Below the pieces are notes generated by a model. The model saw only the letters and a list, made by a program, of their open reading frames with translations, was not told where the DNA came from and did not search any database. From NCBI RefSeq assembly GCF_030376615.1, contig NZ_JARRAB010000013.1, positions 79,591 to 143,590 on the forward strand: a stretch of 64,000 bases of DNA, read 5' to 3'. Of this stretch, positions 63,101 through 64,000 are shown piece after piece. Within the stretch, counting starts at the first letter, position 1; each line of letters begins with the position of its first letter. The translations under genes and the position numbers were made by a program. This DNA is from Pseudomonas sp. sp1636. GTDB taxonomy: Bacteria; Pseudomonadota; Gammaproteobacteria; Pseudomonadales; Pseudomonadaceae.

Positions 63101-64000
63101 ATGCAGCGCGGCGGTCACCACCTGGGCGCTGTCGTCAGCACCGAGGATGGTAATGCTCAGGGTCGCAGTAGCAGTGTCGCCATCGGCGTCCTGCATGGTG
63201 TAGCTGAAGGTCTCGCTCAGGCTCTCGCCAGCGTCCAACCCCTGCACCGCCGGGTTGGCGTTGTTCAGGCTGTAGCTGTAAGTGCCGTTACCGGTGTCGC
63301 TGAAGGTGCCGTAGGTGGCGGCGGTGCTGGCCCAGCCGACGAAGCTGGTCGGGGTGTCCGCGCCCGGCTGGCCGTTGGCGTGCAGGTCGTTGTCGAGCAC
63401 GCTGCCGGTGATCGGGGTAAGGCTGTCCTCGCCGATGCTGTTGCTGTCATCCAGCGCATTGGGCACATCGTCGACGATTTCGATGACGACGCTGGCCGGC
63501 GCCGAGCTGGCCGTGCCGTCCGACACGCTGAGCGTGAAGTTGTCGCTCTCGATACCCGGGCCGTCGGTGGTCGGGCTGGTCAGCTCATAGCTGTAACTGG
63601 CCACCCCGGTGGTGCTGTTGTAGGCGCTGATGGTCAGGCTGCCGTGGGCGCCGGCGAACACGCTGCCGGCCAGGCTGCCGATGGCCACGGTCACGCCGTT
63701 GATGGTCACGCTCTGCAGGTCGTCCAGGCCGTCGGCGTCGCTCAGGGTGAAGGTGCCGCTGGCGAATTCGCTGTTGCTGGCGGCGTCCGAGCCCTGGGCC
63801 AAACCGGCCTCGAAGACTCGGTCGTTAGCCCCTTGGTTGCCCGGATCGACCGTCAGTACCGGCACATCGTTGCTGCCGGTGATGGTGATGGTCAGGGTGG
63901 CCGTGGCGGTGTCGCCATCGGCGTCCTGCATCGTATAGCTGAAGGTCTCGCTCAGGCTCTCACCCGCATCCAACCCCTGCACCGCCGGGTTGGCGTTGTC
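60149..64000 (-). CDS. C-terminal part of a giant VCBS/VWA/RTX adhesin (5' end outside window)
   Basis: The last 1283 residues of a large type I-secreted surface protein. From the edge inward: VCBS-type cadherin-like repeats, with the QDADGDTATATL block repeated at a 735-bp (245-residue) spacing; linker beta domains; a von Willebrand A domain with the MIDAS motif LVLDSSGSM; then calcium-binding RTX nonapeptides (GGSGNDVLFGGSGNDTLLGG) and a C-terminal secretion region. It resembles LapA-type biofilm adhesins. Base composition of the 60150-62900 part is visibly less GC-rich than its neighbours and the repeats, suggesting a mosaic origin. The transporter genes are not in the window. Confidence 0.9.
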   Translation of the reverse strand, partial: DNANPAVQGLDAGESLSETFSYTMQDADGDTATATLTITITGSNDVPVLTVDPGNQGANDRVFEAGLAQGSDAASNSEFASGTFTLSDADGLDDLQSVTINGVTVAIGSLAGSVFAGAHGSLTISAYNSTTGVASYSYELTSPTTDGPGIESDNFTLSVSDGTASSAPASVVIEIVDDVPNALDDSNSIGEDSLTPITGSVLDNDLHANGQPGADTPTSFVGWASTAATYGTFSDTGNGTYSYSLNNANPAVQGLDAGESLSETFSYTMQDADGDTATATLSITILGADDSAQVVTAALHGPDATVYEKGLTSVEDTSEIIDGSFTVSATDGIASLTVGGVTLSLTQLQALAASNQVINTGEGLLTLNDYSGTSNAGTLSYSYRLSATIDNDSHPGATGTHFDDSVAISVLGVGGSAASDQLIVRIIDDTPTLTTVSDAFLNNDPSGYATGSSDPVIGADAPGSPDLSGNIAGWNGSSVTFAASSLTSGGHTVYYEVRSGDTGVLYAFTSTTPAPYTGSGGQSLIFTLSYDVAGNYVIYMNGKLDGPVQTFGAIFNQNIGGNQDYLLVTDTGALYKPTDSIPVGQTVVMSVDSSVGSVNSSQQGLAADNQWVSGGVALYFSYASPVVSAQFSIDIQSSDTTNAVNWTVYGQDALGNSVTESGTTVFTEGVLTAIPTLLTGITRIDLSDTGGAGFRVSGSSIVDRIEEDPIGTSFDIGVIDADGDHASATLDVVFQPQFAGQFVVASNANDVAGSAALYVTPAGAGVITGKGGDDILVGDEGRSNLVGKNVNMILVLDSSGSMTTNISFNGTTMSRMSALKLAVNGLLSGLAVSAADNVRIQLVDFNNSANSLGVFDIKGGELIAAQNAVNGLLANGWTNYEAGLQVALNWVASVGADAPYTGANVINQVVFVSDGAPNSWLTGDSTNLNNTVTNGATSTAVAHVLGMHNQSGSQNDDRVSEVALLEASFGQIQAVGINVGGTALDILNQIEGELASVNPDVASNITTGEQLASVLADFNPSTQLFDAGNDTILGGAGDDLIFGDVLYSDILAAAAALAMNPGAGWQVFSALEAGAGAGAYAAWTRADTVNYVLTHADELGQESGRALGHDSIDAGAGNDLVYGQEGNDNIFGGSGNDVLFGGSGNDTLLGGDDDDILIGGLGADIMSGGAGIDTYVWRPGGLGDGTDRITDFFIDSSGTNSDVLDLSQLLSGVGANAASLQSYLDFAFAGTTTTISVDVDASGSVEQQIVLDNINLATFYGTANEASIITNLLDDGALKIDTV
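63149..64000. repeat. Tandem VCBS coding repeats, 735-bp offset
   Basis: The 115-bp stretch around 63150-63264 recurs nearly identically at 63885-64000 (for example GTCGCCATCGGCGTCCTGCA at 63176 and 63911). The second copy is cut by the window edge, so more units probably lie beyond. Near-identical DNA suggests recent duplication or gene conversion. Confidence 0.85.

Noticed and set aside
63149..64000. Regular repeats that might be taken for a CRISPR array
   Set aside because: The repeats are in frame, encode VCBS domains and have a 735-bp period; there are no short repeat-spacer units or cas genes.

Overview
The window looks like Pseudomonas chromosome. It is GC-rich and carries typical Pseudomonas proteins (TtcA, PcpS-type phosphopantetheinyl transferase, ApeB, CheV, an OprD-family porin, RecQ, a FimV-like protein) together with TGTAGGAGC-type repetitive palindromes. 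Coding density is high on both strands. I found no rRNA, tRNA or CRISPR array. All calls rest on reading the sequence; no database search was run. | Layout. 1-3540: housekeeping genes (end of a 3-methyladenine glycosylase-like gene, ttcA, a DnaJ-like protein, a Yip1 membrane protein, SprT), with a 264-bp MITE-like palindromic element flanked by TA. 3540-15311: a catabolic block controlled by an AcoR-type sigma54 activator. A Tat-exported small subunit and a GMC flavoprotein precede a TPP-dependent acetoin dehydrogenase-like complex, a 2,3-butanediol dehydrogenase and a lipoate ligase. The E2 component is divided into a free lipoyl protein and a separate catalytic protein. Beyond the regulator gene lie a secreted VOC protein and an outer-membrane channel. 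Two good sigma54 promoters, each preceded by TTACAG/CTGTAA arrays, tie both arms to one regulon. 15385-20653: a CoA-ligase / alpha-methylacyl-CoA racemase-like / acyl-CoA dehydrogenase operon divergent from an AraC regulator; active-site residues point to branched acyl-CoA substrates. 20934-24319: alpha/beta hydrolase, a likely small RNA on the minus strand, pcpS and apeB. 24319-26659: a decayed MksBEFG/Wadjet-like condensin locus with a nonsense codon, a poly-C frameshift and two internal deletions. 26742-33079: a GntR/UTRA regulator with paired TGG(A/T)CTAG-type operators and an ABC importer operon that includes a phosphodiesterase-superfamily protein and a HAD phosphatase, probably for an organophosphorus compound. 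33157-39765: a ZapE-like ATPase, CheV, a glutaredoxin-like protein, a porin, an ammonium transporter and a YqjD/YqjE/YqjK-like trio. 39810-40411: a broken EAL domain. 40483-60035: c-type cytochrome, DoxX, dGTPase, FUSC, Cache-GAF-HD-GYP protein, YggL, PBP4, MFS transporters, SelW-like protein, FimV-like protein, MarR regulator, RecQ, UPF0149 and DUF454. 60149-64000: the C-terminal 1283 residues of a giant VCBS/VWA/RTX adhesin running off the window. | The most notable parts are the split-E2 sigma54 operon, the condensin-defence graveyard, and the probable sRNA upstream of pcpS.
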